A stretch of DNA of 64,000 nt from Nocardiopsis composta (GCF_014200805.1 NZ_JACHDB010000002.1:558001-622000), one strand, 5' to 3'. Positions 36,806-46,106 are shown, counted from the first letter of the stretch. Numbers and translations are program-made. Notes: a model not told the origin generated them from the letters alone.

Positions 36806-37510
36806 GTGGCGACACCCGAGATGAGGCTGGTCAGCTACAACGTGCGCGCACTGCGCGACTCCGCCGCCGCGGTGGCCAGGGTCGTCAGGGCGTGCAATCC
36901 GGACGTGCTCTGCCTGCAGGAGGCGCCGCGGCTGCTGCTGTGGCGGCACTGGAGGCGGCGGCTGGCCCGGGAGACCGGGCTGGTGCCCGCGGTCAGCCGG
37001 CGGCCCGGCGGGCTGGCGGTGCTGGTCCGCCCGGGGGTGGCCGTGCTGGAGGCGCGGCACCGGAGGCTGAGCCGCCGCCCCGGCCTGCACCTGCGGGCGG
37101 TCTCGGTGGCGGTGCTGGACATCGGCGGCCGCCGCCTCGCGGTCGGCTGCACCCACCTGGACCTGGAGGAGCGCGCCCGGCTGGAGCACGCCCGGGAGGC
37201 ACTGGACCACCTGGACCGGGCGGCGCTCCGGTACGACGCGCCGGCGGTGCTGGCCGGTGACGTCAACTGCGGCCCGGACGGCGAGGCGTGGCGGTACCTC
37301 ACCCGGGGCCTCGCCGACGCGGCGGCCGCCGCACCGCTCGGCGAGGCCGCCACCTTCACCTCGCGGCGCCCGCGCAGCCGGATCGACGGGATCTTCACCG
37401 ACCCCGCCATCGGGGTCGCCGGCGCGGGCGTCCCGGTCGACCTGGTGCGCGCCGAGGACATGGCGGCGGCCAGCGACCACCGCCCGCTCCTGGCCCTGCT
37501 CCGGCTCTGA
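36806..37510 (+). CDS. Endonuclease/exonuclease/phosphatase family protein
   Basis: 234 residues. Fold motifs of the DNase I-like superfamily: LVSYNVRAL (metal Asn), DVLCLQEAPR (catalytic Glu), VGCTHLDLE, VLAGDVNCGPDGE (Asp, Asn) and a C-terminal ASDHRPLLALL (catalytic His). No signal peptide, so cytosolic; substrate may be nucleic acid or a phosphoester. Start GTG 36806 lacks a ribosome site. Confidence 0.88.
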   Translation: MATPEMRLVSYNVRALRDSAAAVARVVRACNPDVLCLQEAPRLLLWRHWRRRLARETGLVPAVSRRPGGLAVLVRPGVAVLEARHRRLSRRPGLHLRAVSVAVLDIGGRRLAVGCTHLDLEERARLEHAREALDHLDRAALRYDAPAVLAGDVNCGPDGEAWRYLTRGLADAAAAAPLGEAATFTSRRPRSRIDGIFTDPAIGVAGAGVPVDLVRAEDMAAASDHRPLLALLRL

Positions 37511-37546
37511 GGCCCGGCCGGAATCGCGGTCGCGGCAGCCGTTCCG

Positions 37547-37900
37547 CTGAGAGACTGTCAGGTATGCGGTCGGTCGCTCAGGGTGTCCGGCCGCCACGGC
37601 CTGCGGCGCCGCAGCGACCCGCACCACAGCGCTACCCGCGGACCGCCCACCTCGTTGAGCCCGGGGTTGTCGCTTTTCCCGGCCCTGACCGCACATCCGG
37701 TACGAGACAGCGGGGCCGGTGGGCCGGGCAGAAGAAACGACCCCGGGCTCAACGTCATCGTGACAGCGGCGGGCGAAGGCCCAACGAGGCAGCGCTGCGG
37801 TGCAGGGGTCAGGGGGAATGCCGGGGCTCCGTGGCGGGCGGAAAACCCCCGCCATCCCAGGGGCCGAGCCGGGTGACCACCCGCATACCCAACAGCTGAG
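37547..37900. repeat. MITE-like element, copy C
   Basis: 354 bp. Left end CTGAGAGACTGTCAGGTATG at 37547; right end CCGCATACCCAACAGCTGAG at 37881-37900. Inside are further inverted pairs: GTTGAGCCCGGGGT (37654-37667) with a perfect complement at 37740-37753, and GACCCGCACCACAGCGCT with a diverged complement near 37790. The whole element could fold into one long imperfect hairpin. Lies between convergent genes, 36 bases past the nuclease gene stop. Confidence 0.82.
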
Positions 37901-37903
37901 GCG

Positions 37904-37973
37904 CCGTCCGTCCCGTGTCGGTCTTGGACCCATCGACCGGTCGATGGGTCCAAGACCGACACGGGACGGACGG
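37904..37973. repeat. 70-bp perfect palindrome (hairpin 4)
   Basis: Arms 37904-37938 and 37939-37973 are perfect 35-bp complements with no loop; centre CATCGACCGGTCGATG. Each arm has GGTCTTGGACCCATCGACC, the same sequence type as hairpin 2 inside copy A. Here it lies three bases outside the right end of copy C, between converging genes. Confidence 0.95.
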
Positions 37974-38013
37974 GAGTGGACCCGCCGTCGGCCGGCGTCT
38001 GGGAAGCCCGGGG

Positions 38014-38817
38014 TCAGTCCTTCTTCGCCGCGCGCTTCTCCTCGCGGCGGGCCTTCCGCTCGCTCTTGCGCTTGGCCCGGTCGGCGCGCCGGCGCTCCTT
38101 GGCGTCGGCGTGCTGCTCCTTGCGCTCCTCCTTGGCCGCCGCCTCCAGCTCGCGCTTGACCGACTGGGCGTAGCGGTCCACGTACTCCTGGCCGGAGAGG
38201 GCCATCAGCGCGTACATGATCTCGTCGGTCACCGCGCGCAGCACCCGGGGGTCCTTCTCCATGCCGTAGTAGCGGGAGAAGTCGAGCGGTTCGCCGAAGA
38301 CGACCTTGGGGCGGATGCCGAGCTTGGGCACGGTCTGCCCGGGCGGCATGATCTTGTCCAGGTTGATCATCGCCATCGGCACGACCGGGGCCCGGGACTC
38401 CAGGGCCAGCCGGGCCACGCCGGTGCGCCCGCGGTACAGCCGGCCGTCGGGGGAGCGGGTGCCCTCCGGGTAGATGCCGAGCAGCTTGCCCTGCTTGAGC
38501 ACCTTCAGGCCGGTGCGCAGCGCCGCCTCACTGGCCTTGCCGCCGGAGCGGTCGATCGGGATCTGCCCCACGCCGCTGAAAAACAGCCGGCTGACCAGCC
38601 CCTTGACCCCGGTGCCGGTGAAGTACTCCGCCTTGGCCAGGAAGGTGATCTTGCGGGGGAGGGGGAGCGGCCCGAAGAAGTGGTCCGAGAAGGACAGGTG
38701 GTTGCTGACCATGATCGCGGGGCCCTGCCGGGGGACGTTCTCGACCCCGTAGGCGCGCGGCTGCCACAGCACCGCCAGCACCGGGCCCAGAATCGCCTTC
38801 ACAACCCAGTAGAACAC
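38014..38817 (-). CDS. 1-acyl-sn-glycerol-3-phosphate acyltransferase (PlsC family)
   Basis: Adds an acyl chain to lysophospholipids at the membrane. 267 residues from GTG 38817. Acyltransferase blocks: NHLSFSD (N39, H40, D45), FSGVGQIPIDR, YPEGTRSPDG. The last 45 residues are an extreme Lys/Arg/Glu tail (KERRRADRAKRKSERKARRE) that may bind membranes or nucleic acid. Convergent with the EEP gene. Confidence 0.92.
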   Translation of the reverse strand: MFYWVVKAILGPVLAVLWQPRAYGVENVPRQGPAIMVSNHLSFSDHFFGPLPLPRKITFLAKAEYFTGTGVKGLVSRLFFSGVGQIPIDRSGGKASEAALRTGLKVLKQGKLLGIYPEGTRSPDGRLYRGRTGVARLALESRAPVVPMAMINLDKIMPPGQTVPKLGIRPKVVFGEPLDFSRYYGMEKDPRVLRAVTDEIMYALMALSGQEYVDRYAQSVKRELEAAAKEERKEQHADAKERRRADRAKRKSERKARREEKRAAKKD

Positions 38818-39066
38818 CGAGACTCACCCCCGCACCCGCGGGTGGTTTCCGGACATGGATGTCGGTTCGCCTTCCCGCTACCACGAACAATCGGGGACAT
38901 CTTCGCATTGCTCGGGGCCGACTACCAATGTCGGGCGCCCGGTCGGGGGCCTGGAGGGGAGCCGGGGGTGCCCCGCGGAGGGCCGGCGGGTTAAGTTCGA
39001 GGCCCGGCCCCGGCGCGTTCCGCTCCCCGGGCCGGCGTGGAGACGGCGACGACGAGGAGTCCCCCC

Positions 39067-39834
39067 ATGCCGCTGCTGCCCGGCGCAGAACCGTTCAGCC
39101 GCACCGGCGGCCCCACCGGGGTGCTGCTCTGCCACGGGTTCACCGGGTCGCCGCGCTCGATGCGGCCGTGGGCCGAGCACCTCGCCGACGCCGGGCTCAC
39201 CGTGGAGCTGCCGCTGCTGCCCGGGCACGGCACCAGCTGGCAGGAGATGAACCTCACCGGCAGCGCCCAGTGGCTCGCCGCGGTCGAGGCGGCCCTGCTG
39301 GACCTGTGGGACCGGTGCGACGAGGTGTTCGTGATGGGGCTGTCGATGGGCGGGTGCCTGGCCCTGCGCCTCGCCCAGCTGCATCCCGGCGCGGTGGCCG
39401 GGGTCGTGCTGGTCAACCCGTCCCTGGCGCTGGAGACCCCGCTGCTCCTCGCCGCCCCGCTGCTGAAGCACGTGCTGCCGTCCACCAAGGGGCTGGCCGA
39501 CGACATCAAGCGGCCCGGCGTCGGGGAGGGCGGCTACGACCGGGTGCCGACGGCGGCCGCCGCGACACTCCCGGCGCTGTGGCGCGCAACACAGCGGGGG
39601 ATGGCCTCGGTGCAGGCGCCGGTTCTGGCCTACCGAAGTCCGGAAGATCATGTCATCGGGCCGCAGAGTCTGCGTATCCTCACGAGTAGGGCGGTCAACA
39701 CGGAGGTGACCGTCCGCTCATTGGACAACAGCTACCATGTCGCCACCCTGGACAACGATGCGGCCGTGATCTTCGAGGAAAGCCTCGGGTTCGTGCGCGA
39801 GCACAGCAGAAGCGGGGAAGGAAGACAGCGATGA
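39067..39834 (+). CDS. Alpha/beta hydrolase (carboxylesterase / monoacylglycerol lipase type)
   Basis: 255 residues from ATG 39067, preceded by GAGGAGTCCCCCC, the same leader sequence as glkA. Motifs: LLCHGFTGSPRSM (oxyanion), nucleophile S93 in GLSMGG, acid in YRSPEDHVI and H in LDNSYHVATLD, as in Est30-type carboxylesterases. Overlaps the next gene by four bases (ATGA). Neighbouring plsC suggests lipid metabolism. Confidence 0.92.
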   Translation: MPLLPGAEPFSRTGGPTGVLLCHGFTGSPRSMRPWAEHLADAGLTVELPLLPGHGTSWQEMNLTGSAQWLAAVEAALLDLWDRCDEVFVMGLSMGGCLALRLAQLHPGAVAGVVLVNPSLALETPLLLAAPLLKHVLPSTKGLADDIKRPGVGEGGYDRVPTAAAATLPALWRATQRGMASVQAPVLAYRSPEDHVIGPQSLRILTSRAVNTEVTVRSLDNSYHVATLDNDAAVIFEESLGFVREHSRSGEGRQR

Positions 39835-40661
39835 CGAATCGCCGCGGGAACGGGCTGCTCGCGGACGCCTACGTCCCGCTCATCCTGCTTCCCCCCGCAT
39901 CGGCCGACCTCATGCTGGAGGCGCTGGGGCGCTCCGGCATAGCGGCCTACGCGGTGCGCCTGGAATCCGACCCGCTGGACTCCGCCCCCGACGCAGCCGA
40001 CGCCCCGATCGACCACCTCTACGTGGACGAGTCCGAGCGCGACGCCGCCGAGCGGGTGCTCCGCACCGAGCTCCCCGAGCTCGGCGACGACCTCCCCGGC
40101 GCAGGCCGGGGCGCCGGGGGCGTGCAGGACCGGGAGGGCGGCGAGCCCGTCCCGGACCCGGCGGCGGCGCCCGGCGGCGAGGACGACGTCTGGGCCGACC
40201 TGGTCGCCCGCTTCTATGAGACCGAACCGGAGGGCCGCCCGGCCTGGCCGGACGCGGAGAACGTCTCGGCTGAGGAGGAGGGCCCGGCGGAGCGCGGCCC
40301 CGCGGCCGGCGGCGACCTGCTCGCCCCCGACTACGAGGCCGGCGGCGAGGACGCCGAGGAGCGGGAGCGCCGCACCCCCCGGTCCGGTGCCGGGGAGGAC
40401 GGCGCCGCGGAGCAGGGCGACCACTACGTGCCGCCCCCGCCGCCCCCGCTGCCCCGCGGCGACCTCGTCGGGCGCCTGGCCTGGGGCGGCCTGTTCGGCG
40501 GCCCCGCCGTCCTGCTGGCCTCCATGCTGGTCGGGGCCCGCCCGGGCTGGCTGGCGTTCTGCGCGGTGGCCGCGTTCATCGCGGGGTTCGTGGTGCTCGT
40601 CGTCCGGATGGGCGACCGCGCCTCCGGCGACAACGGCCCCGACGACGGCGCGGTCGTCTGA
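39831..40661 (+). CDS. Membrane protein with polyproline linker, unknown function
   Basis: 276 residues, coupled to the hydrolase. Residues 1-85 are a small alpha/beta unit (YVPLILLPPASADLMLEALG, DHLYVDESERDAAERVL); 90-200 are acidic and disordered; HYVPPPPPPLPRGD leads into two membrane helices at about 210-260. I recall similar proteins next to this esterase in Streptomyces; no function is known to me. Confidence 0.8.
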   Translation: MTNRRGNGLLADAYVPLILLPPASADLMLEALGRSGIAAYAVRLESDPLDSAPDAADAPIDHLYVDESERDAAERVLRTELPELGDDLPGAGRGAGGVQDREGGEPVPDPAAAPGGEDDVWADLVARFYETEPEGRPAWPDAENVSAEEEGPAERGPAAGGDLLAPDYEAGGEDAEERERRTPRSGAGEDGAAEQGDHYVPPPPPPLPRGDLVGRLAWGGLFGGPAVLLASMLVGARPGWLAFCAVAAFIAGFVVLVVRMGDRASGDNGPDDGAVV

Positions 40662-40782
40662 TGCCCTGACCGGTCGCCCCGGCGCGGATCGGGGCGGCCG
40701 TCCCGCCGGCCCGCCCGCCTCGTTCTCGGCGCCGCCGCCCTGCCCCGGCCCGCCGTGCACCGGCCTCCGCGCCGGTGGCCGG

Positions 40783-41071
40783 CGGCTCTGCTGGGTAGGT
40801 GGTCATCCACTGCGGCCGCCTCGGGCCTTCCCGCCCGCCACCGCCCACCCCGCCCCTGCAGGCGGGACGGCCGCCGGGCAGCAGATGGCCCGGCCACCGC
40901 GCCCGGCCGGCGCGGGACGGCCGCGGACGGTGCACGGCCCGCCACCGCCCACCCCCGGCCCCGCGACGCCTCCCGCAGCGGTCACGGCGGCGTCGAGTCC
41001 CGGACCGCCGCCTTTCCCGGCCCGCGGCCGGGCACTCCGGGCGGCCACCCGCATACCCGGCAGTCTCTGAG
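40783..41071. repeat. MITE-like element, copy D
   Basis: Right end CCGCATACCCGGCAGTCTCT at 41049 is well kept; left end GGCTCTGCTGGGTAGGTGGT at 40783 is diverged (a 4-base gap). Interior block CGCAGCGGTCACGGCGGCGT (40976) recurs in copy G at about 47041. Begins 120 bases past the stop of the membrane protein gene. Confidence 0.7.
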
Positions 41072-41606
41072 ACCGGCGTGAACCGGTCGGAGGCGGAACC
41101 GGAGACCTCCGCGGCGGCGCCGGCGTCGCGCCCGGAGCGGTCGCCTCCCCGGGGAGGAACGGAGGAGGGCCGGGAGAAGACGGCGCCCCATGGGCCCGGG
41201 GCGGGCGGAACCGCTCCCCGGACCGCACCGGGCCGGCGACTCGGGACACCGGCCCGCCGGCGGGGGGCGTCCCCTCGCCGCCCCTGCGCCCCCGGGGCGC
41301 GTCGGAGGCGCGGCTCCGGGGCGCGGATGCCCGGACGGGCCGCCCCGGCGTCCCCCGCCCGCCCTCCCGACGCCCGTCCGATGCCCGGATGCCGCCGCCC
41401 CGCCGCCGTCCCGGACGGCGGCGGGGCCGGGGGCCGGTTAGGGAAAGGGCGCGGCCGTCCGCGGAGCCGGAAGCCGTTCGACCGGAGCCGCTCGGCCGGA
41501 GAGGGCTGCCGGGCGTCCCGCGTTTCCCGGAGCGTCCTGCGTCCGCAAGACTGTTCCCCGCGCGGCCCGCGTCCGGCGGGCGGCACCGAGGGAAGGGGAG
41601 CGGGCG
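41072..41606. other. Non-coding region before macS
   Basis: 535 bases of low-complexity GC-rich DNA with many short CCGGGC-type dyads. No frame has a plausible start or amino-acid composition. AAGGGGAG at its end is the macS ribosome site. Confidence 0.55.
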
Positions 41607-42809
41607 GTGGGCTTCGAGACCGCGGTGTGGCGCGCCATAGCGGTGTTCCGGGCGGCCTCCCTGGCCTACGCCTTCTACCAGGTGTTCACCCACCGGGAGC
41701 TGCTGCTCCACCCGCTGGGGGCGGTCGCGGTGCTGGCGGTGATGGCGGCCTGGACCGGGTTCGCCGGCTACGCCTACGGGCGGGGGCGGTTCGCCGAGCG
41801 GCGGCTGGCGGCGGCCGACGTCGCGATCGCGTTCGGCTGCATGGCCGCCACCTACGCCGTGGTGGAGCCGGGGTACCTGCGGATGGCCCCGCCGCTGACC
41901 ACCACCTGGTTCGCCGCCGCCGCGCTGGCCTCGGCGGTGGTCGCGGGGCGCCGGTGGGCGCTCTGCGTCGCCCTGGGGCACGGGCTCGTCGACATCGCCG
42001 GCCGGGTGCTGCTCGGCCTGGACATCACCGCGGCGGTGCCGCGCGGCGTGGTGCTGCTGCTGTTGGCCGGGTACTCGATGGGCTACCTCGCGCACTACGC
42101 GCTCCGCGCCGAGCGGCGGCTCGCCGAGGCGGTCGCGATCGAGGCCCGCACCTCCGAGCGGGAGCGGCTGGCCCGGTCCATCCACGACTCGGTGCTGCAG
42201 GTGCTGGCGATGGTGAGCCGGCGCGGCGCGGAGATCGGCGGTGAGGCCGCCGAACTCGGCCGGCTCGCCGGCGAGCAGGAGGTCCGGCTGCGCGCCCTGA
42301 TCAGCAGCGGCCCGCCGGCCCGCCCGGCCGGCCCCGAGGATGCGGCGTCCCCGGCGGAGAACCGCGCCCCGATCCGCCCCGGGGGGAGCGGGAGCGACCC
42401 CTCCGGCGGCGGCGACCTGCGCGCCGCGCTGGCCGGATACGAGTCGTCGCGGGTCACCTTCTCCGCCCCCGCCGACCCGGTGCCGCTGCCCGCCGACGCC
42501 GTCGAGGAGATCGCCGCCGCGGTGGGCGCCGCGCTGGCCAACGTCGAGCGGCACTGCCCGCCGGAGACCCGCGCCTGGCTCTTCCTGGAGGACGAGGGCG
42601 ATGCGGTCACCGTGACCGTCCGAGACGACGGGCCGGGCATGCCGCCCACCCGGCCCGCCGAGGCCCGGGCCCAGGGCCGCCTCGGCCTCGCCCAGTCGAT
42701 CCGCGGCCGCATCCGCGACCTGGGCGGGGAAACCGAGATCACCACCGCCCCCGGCGAGGGGACCGAGATCGAGATGCGCATCCCGCTCTCCCCGGACGCC
42801 CGGAGCTGA
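41607..42809 (+). CDS. macS: MacS-family sensor histidine kinase
   Basis: Membrane sensor of a NarL-type two-component system. 400 residues from GTG 41607. Starts ETAVWRAIAVFRAASLAYA, the MacS opening; five or six membrane helices to about residue 165; dimerisation/phosphorylation helix with H193 (ERERLARSIHDSVLQVL); ATPase domain with N box AALANVERH and G box VRDDGPGMP. An unusual 45-residue Pro/Gly/Ala insert (about 233-275) separates the two. In Streptomyces macS is next to macR; here the probable partner is 14 kb away at 56723-57433. Confidence 0.9.
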   Translation: MGFETAVWRAIAVFRAASLAYAFYQVFTHRELLLHPLGAVAVLAVMAAWTGFAGYAYGRGRFAERRLAAADVAIAFGCMAATYAVVEPGYLRMAPPLTTTWFAAAALASAVVAGRRWALCVALGHGLVDIAGRVLLGLDITAAVPRGVVLLLLAGYSMGYLAHYALRAERRLAEAVAIEARTSERERLARSIHDSVLQVLAMVSRRGAEIGGEAAELGRLAGEQEVRLRALISSGPPARPAGPEDAASPAENRAPIRPGGSGSDPSGGGDLRAALAGYESSRVTFSAPADPVPLPADAVEEIAAAVGAALANVERHCPPETRAWLFLEDEGDAVTVTVRDDGPGMPPTRPAEARAQGRLGLAQSIRGRIRDLGGETEITTAPGEGTEIEMRIPLSPDARS

Positions 42810-43199
42810 GGCCGCCACCGGGCCGCCTCCGCATCCCGCCGCCGGACCGGTACCCCGGGGCGTCCCGGTGCCGTGCCGGGCGACACCGAGGCGGAACCGG
42901 CCGGACGGGACCGGTGGCCGCCGGACGGCCCGATGGGGGCCACCTCGTGGCGCGCGCGGCGGCGACCGGCGGGGACCCACCGGGAGGGTCCGCCGCCGGG
43001 CGCGCCCGAGTAGCGCGCCCCGCCGGACCGCGCGGGCGCCGGGGGGCGGAGACGGCGGGGGGGAGCGCTCTCGCAGGGGAACCGGATACCACCGGCCCGA
43101 GCGGCGACCCGGCGCAGAGCACGGCCCTGCTCCCCGGCGGCCCGCCCGGCGCCGGCGTTCTCCGCCGGGGCGGCCGCGGCGCGGAGCCGCTGCCGGGGG
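42810..43199. other. Non-coding region after macS
   Basis: 390 bases, no gene; rich in GGACCGGTGGCCGCCGG-type dyads. No T-run terminator. Together with copy E and the region to 44148 it makes a 1.3-kb gap, the longest in the window. Confidence 0.5.
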
Positions 43200-43890
43200 G
43201 ACTGCCGGGTATGCGGCCGGCCCTCGAGGGCTCGACCGCGGGGCGCCGCCGTTCCTCCGCTGGCATCGACCGCTGCGGCTCGGTGCCGGTGAGCGGTCCT
43301 CGGCCGGCCGGTACACCGGCGGAAGGCGGGCGATGCCCTCGGGCGGGCGGGAAAGCGAGGCCCCGTCCCACCGAGTTCTCCGTCGGTTCCGTGGGGCAGG
43401 AGTCGCGGTCGTACCGGCGTTGAGGACATGCCCGGGGGTTCCGGTTCTTCGGCGGATCGGGTGCATCGCTGCCGCCGGTCGTGCGCGGGACCCGTACGCC
43501 CCGGGGCCGCACGCCCGCGCCGGTCCGCCGGCCGAACCGGAAGCGGGCCGGCATGGCCGCCGCGCCGCCGATGCCGCCGGGTCCGGCATCGACCGGGCCT
43601 GCGCCGGCGATCGGCCGGCGTGGCCGCTCCCGGCCCGTGCCGCCTTGGAGACCGTCCTCCATGCCTGCGGAACCAGCGGAAAACTCAGTGGTGTCCTGAG
43701 TCGTTGTTTCGATGGTGACCAGGACGGGCCCTGCCGGTACCGTCCAGTGTCCGGCCCCGCCTCCAGCGGTCTGCGCCCGCCCGGGACGTTCCGCCCCGGA
43801 ATCCTCATCGGATCAGCGGCTCAGGGCACGGGGGACGGCCGCCTCGCGGGCCGGACCGGGGGATCACCCGCATACCCGATGGTCTCGGAG
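43200..43890. repeat. MITE-like element, copy E (long form with nested inverted repeat)
   Basis: Left end ACTGCCGGGTATGCGGCCGG at 43201; right end CCGCATACCCGATGGTCTCG at 43868. The core block GAGCGGTCCTCGG (43302) is present in reverse. A second inverted pair, CCACCGAGTTCTCCGTCGG (43368-43390) and a complement at 43669-43691 (19 of 23 match), encloses about 280 bp and looks like another element inserted inside. No ORF with a convincing start. Confidence 0.65.
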
Positions 43891-44148
43891 CAGGGGGAGG
43901 CAGCCGCGGGAAGCGCCCCGGCTCCGGGGCGGAGCGGGCGGCGGTGCGCGGATCCGGGAGGATTCCCGCGGAAGGTGAACCGGGCCGCCGGCGGCGGCTA
44001 CGCACCCGGGGTGGAGGATCTGCGTCCGCGGGCCGGCCGGGACGGCCGGCGCCGGGCACCGGTCGGGCTTCGCCCCGGTCGGCGCCCCGGCGGCGGCGCG
44101 CAGGCTCGGGGCGCGGAGGCCCTGCCCGACAGGGAGAGGACGGGAGGA

Positions 44149-44934
44149 ATGACGGCTCTGCTCGGCCCGGCGGTGGCCGGCACGCTGCGCTACGAGGCGC
44201 TGATGGCCCTCCGCCGCAGGGCGGTGTGGTACACGCTGCTGCCGCTCTCCCTGCTGGCCCTGGTCATGGTCGCCGGGGCGCCGGCCTCGGCCGAGGGCGC
44301 GCACCGGGCGGGCGACGCCGCCCTGAAGGTGTCGCTGTTCTGCCTGCCCGGCGTGGCCGCCGCGTTCGTGGACCGGCTGGCCCGGGGGAACGGCGGCGGC
44401 ATGGGCGAACTGCTCGCCGCGGCGCCGTTCCGCGGAGCCGCCCACCTGGTGGCGCGGCTCGCCGCGCCGCTCGCGGTCGCGCTGCTCCCGCTGCTCCTGG
44501 TGATGCTGGCCGCCGGCGCCCTGGGGGCGGTGGAGGACGGCGGGGCGGCTCCGCTGAGGGCGGCGCTGCTCGGGTTCGCGGTCGTGGTGCTGCCGGGGGC
44601 GGCGGCGGGCGCCGCGTTCGGCGCCCTGGCGGGGCTGCTGATGCCGCCGGTCCTGGCCCGGGTGGCCGCCGTGCTGGCCTGGTGCTGGGCCACCATCGCC
44701 ACACCGCGGTTCAGCCCGGTGCCCACGCCCACCGGGACCCTGCTCTCCCCACTGGGCGGCTACCCCGGGGCGGCCTGGCTGGGCCAACCGGAGGTGCTGG
44801 CCCACCGCTTCCTGGACGGCCCGCTGAGTCCGCCGGTCGGCACCGGGACGGCCCTGCTCAACCTGGCCGCCGTCGCCGGGACCACGACGCTGTTCGTCGC
44901 GGCGGCCGGGCTGCTTCTCGCCGGGCGCCGCTGA
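44149..44934 (+). CDS. ABC-2 type transporter permease
   Basis: 261 residues from ATG 44149 (GGGAGAGGA nine bases upstream). Six hydrophobic segments; ALRRRAVWYTLLPLSLLALV at the start and a coupling-helix-like GNGGGMGELLAAAPFRGAAH. Substrate unknown. Its partner ATPase follows after repeat copy F. The TGA stop lies within the first four bases of that repeat. Laid out as the mirror image of the sigma/anti-sigma ABC module at 47.2-49.5 kb. Confidence 0.8.
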   Translation: MTALLGPAVAGTLRYEALMALRRRAVWYTLLPLSLLALVMVAGAPASAEGAHRAGDAALKVSLFCLPGVAAAFVDRLARGNGGGMGELLAAAPFRGAAHLVARLAAPLAVALLPLLLVMLAAGALGAVEDGGAAPLRAALLGFAVVVLPGAAAGAAFGALAGLLMPPVLARVAAVLAWCWATIATPRFSPVPTPTGTLLSPLGGYPGAAWLGQPEVLAHRFLDGPLSPPVGTGTALLNLAAVAGTTTLFVAAAGLLLAGRR

Positions 44935-45181
44935 GAGACTGTCGGGTATGCGGCCGGTCGCCCGGGGCGTCCGATTGCGCGGTGCCCCTGCTCCTTCGCT
45001 GATCCCGAGGTCATCGGCCGGCCGAGGACCGCTCACCGGTACCGGGCCGCAGCGTCGGTACACCGACGGCAGATGGGCGGGGCCTCGGGCGGGCGGGAAG
45101 GCGCGGGCCCTCGCCCCAAGGGGGAGCGGAGGCCCGGCGGGCCGGACCGGGTGACCACCCGCATACCCGACGGTCTCCGAG
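44931..45181. repeat. MITE-like element, copy F
   Basis: 251 bp. Left end CTGAGAGACTGTCGGGTATG at 44931; right end CCGCATACCCGACGGTCTCC at 45159. Core: CATCGGCCGGCCGAGGACCG then CTCACCGG, and GCGGGCGGGAAGGCGCGGGC downstream. Same length class as copy A. It separates permease and ATPase genes that should be co-expressed. Confidence 0.82.
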
Positions 45182-45236
45182 CGGGGCGGCCGGTGGAAGC
45201 CGCGGGAGACGACGAGCGGAAGGCGGCGGATTGTCC

Positions 45237-46106
45237 ATGCGCATCGAGATCAGCGGGCTGACCAAGGCCTACCGGAGGGGCCGCCGCGTGCTGGACGGCG
45301 TCGACCTGCGGGCCGACGGCGTCCTGGGGCTGCTCGGCGCGAACGGGGCCGGGAAGACCACGCTGATGCGGATCCTCGCCGGGACGCTCCGGCCCACCGC
45401 CGGCCGGGTCACGGTGGGCGGCCACGACCTGGGCGGCGCGGCCGGCCGCCGGGAGGTCCAGCGGGTCACCGGCTACCTGCCGCAGGAACTGGAGCCCTAC
45501 CCGGACCTGACCGGGCGGGAGTTCCTCGACTACATGGCGCTGCTCAACGGGCTGGGCGGCCACCGGGAGCGGCGCGCCCGGATCGAGGAGCTGCTCGCCG
45601 AGGTGGGGCTGGTGGACGAGGGGGACCGGCGGATATCGACGTACTCGGGCGGTATGCGCCGCCGGATCGGCATCGCGCAGGCCCTGCTGGGCGACCCCCG
45701 GCTGCTGATCGTCGACGAGCCGACCAGCGGGCTCGACCCCGAGGAGCGGATGCGCTTCCGCTCGCTGCTGGCCGCCCTCGGCCGGGAGCCGGGGCGCACC
45801 GTGCTGCTCAGCACGCACATCCTGGACGACGTCGCGCAGAGCTGCCCCCAGGCCGCGGTGCTGGAGCGCGGCCGGATCGTCTTCCACGGGCCCACCGCGG
45901 ACCTGGCCCGCGCCGCCGAGGGCCGGGTCTGCCTGGTCCCCGCGGACGCCCCGCTCCCCGCGGACGCGGTGCTGATCGGCGCGGCCGGCACCGGCCGGCG
46001 CATCATCACCGACGCCCCGCCGCCGGGCGCCCGCCCGGTCGCCCCCACCCTGGAGGAGGGCTTCACCGCCCTGCTCCGCCGGGTCCGCGCCGACGGGCGC
46101 CGCTGA
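45237..46106 (+). CDS. ABC transporter ATP-binding protein 1
   Basis: 289 residues from ATG 45237 (GGAAGGCGG upstream; TTG 45231 is an alternative). Walker A GANGAGKT, Q-loop YLPQELEPYP, signature YSGGMRRRIGIAQ, Walker B LLIVDEPTSGLDP, switch H in LSTHILDD. The C-terminal extension ends DAPPPGARPVAPTLEEGFTA, nearly the same as ATPase 2, so the two are paralogues. Probably drives the permease at 44149. Confidence 0.9.
   Translation: MRIEISGLTKAYRRGRRVLDGVDLRADGVLGLLGANGAGKTTLMRILAGTLRPTAGRVTVGGHDLGGAAGRREVQRVTGYLPQELEPYPDLTGREFLDYMALLNGLGGHRERRARIEELLAEVGLVDEGDRRISTYSGGMRRRIGIAQALLGDPRLLIVDEPTSGLDPEERMRFRSLLAALGREPGRTVLLSTHILDDVAQSCPQAAVLERGRIVFHGPTADLARAAEGRVCLVPADAPLPADAVLIGAAGTGRRIITDAPPPGARPVAPTLEEGFTALLRRVRADGRR

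Noticed and set aside
40803-43808. Open frame of about 1000 codons on the minus strand
   Set aside because: It runs antisense through macS and repeat copies D and E; composition is Arg/Pro/Gly/Ala, the usual GC-driven shadow. No domain or ribosome site.
45654-45664. GGTATGCGCCG as another element terminus
   Set aside because: It is coding sequence for the conserved ABC signature (GGMRRR) and lacks the rest of the terminus.
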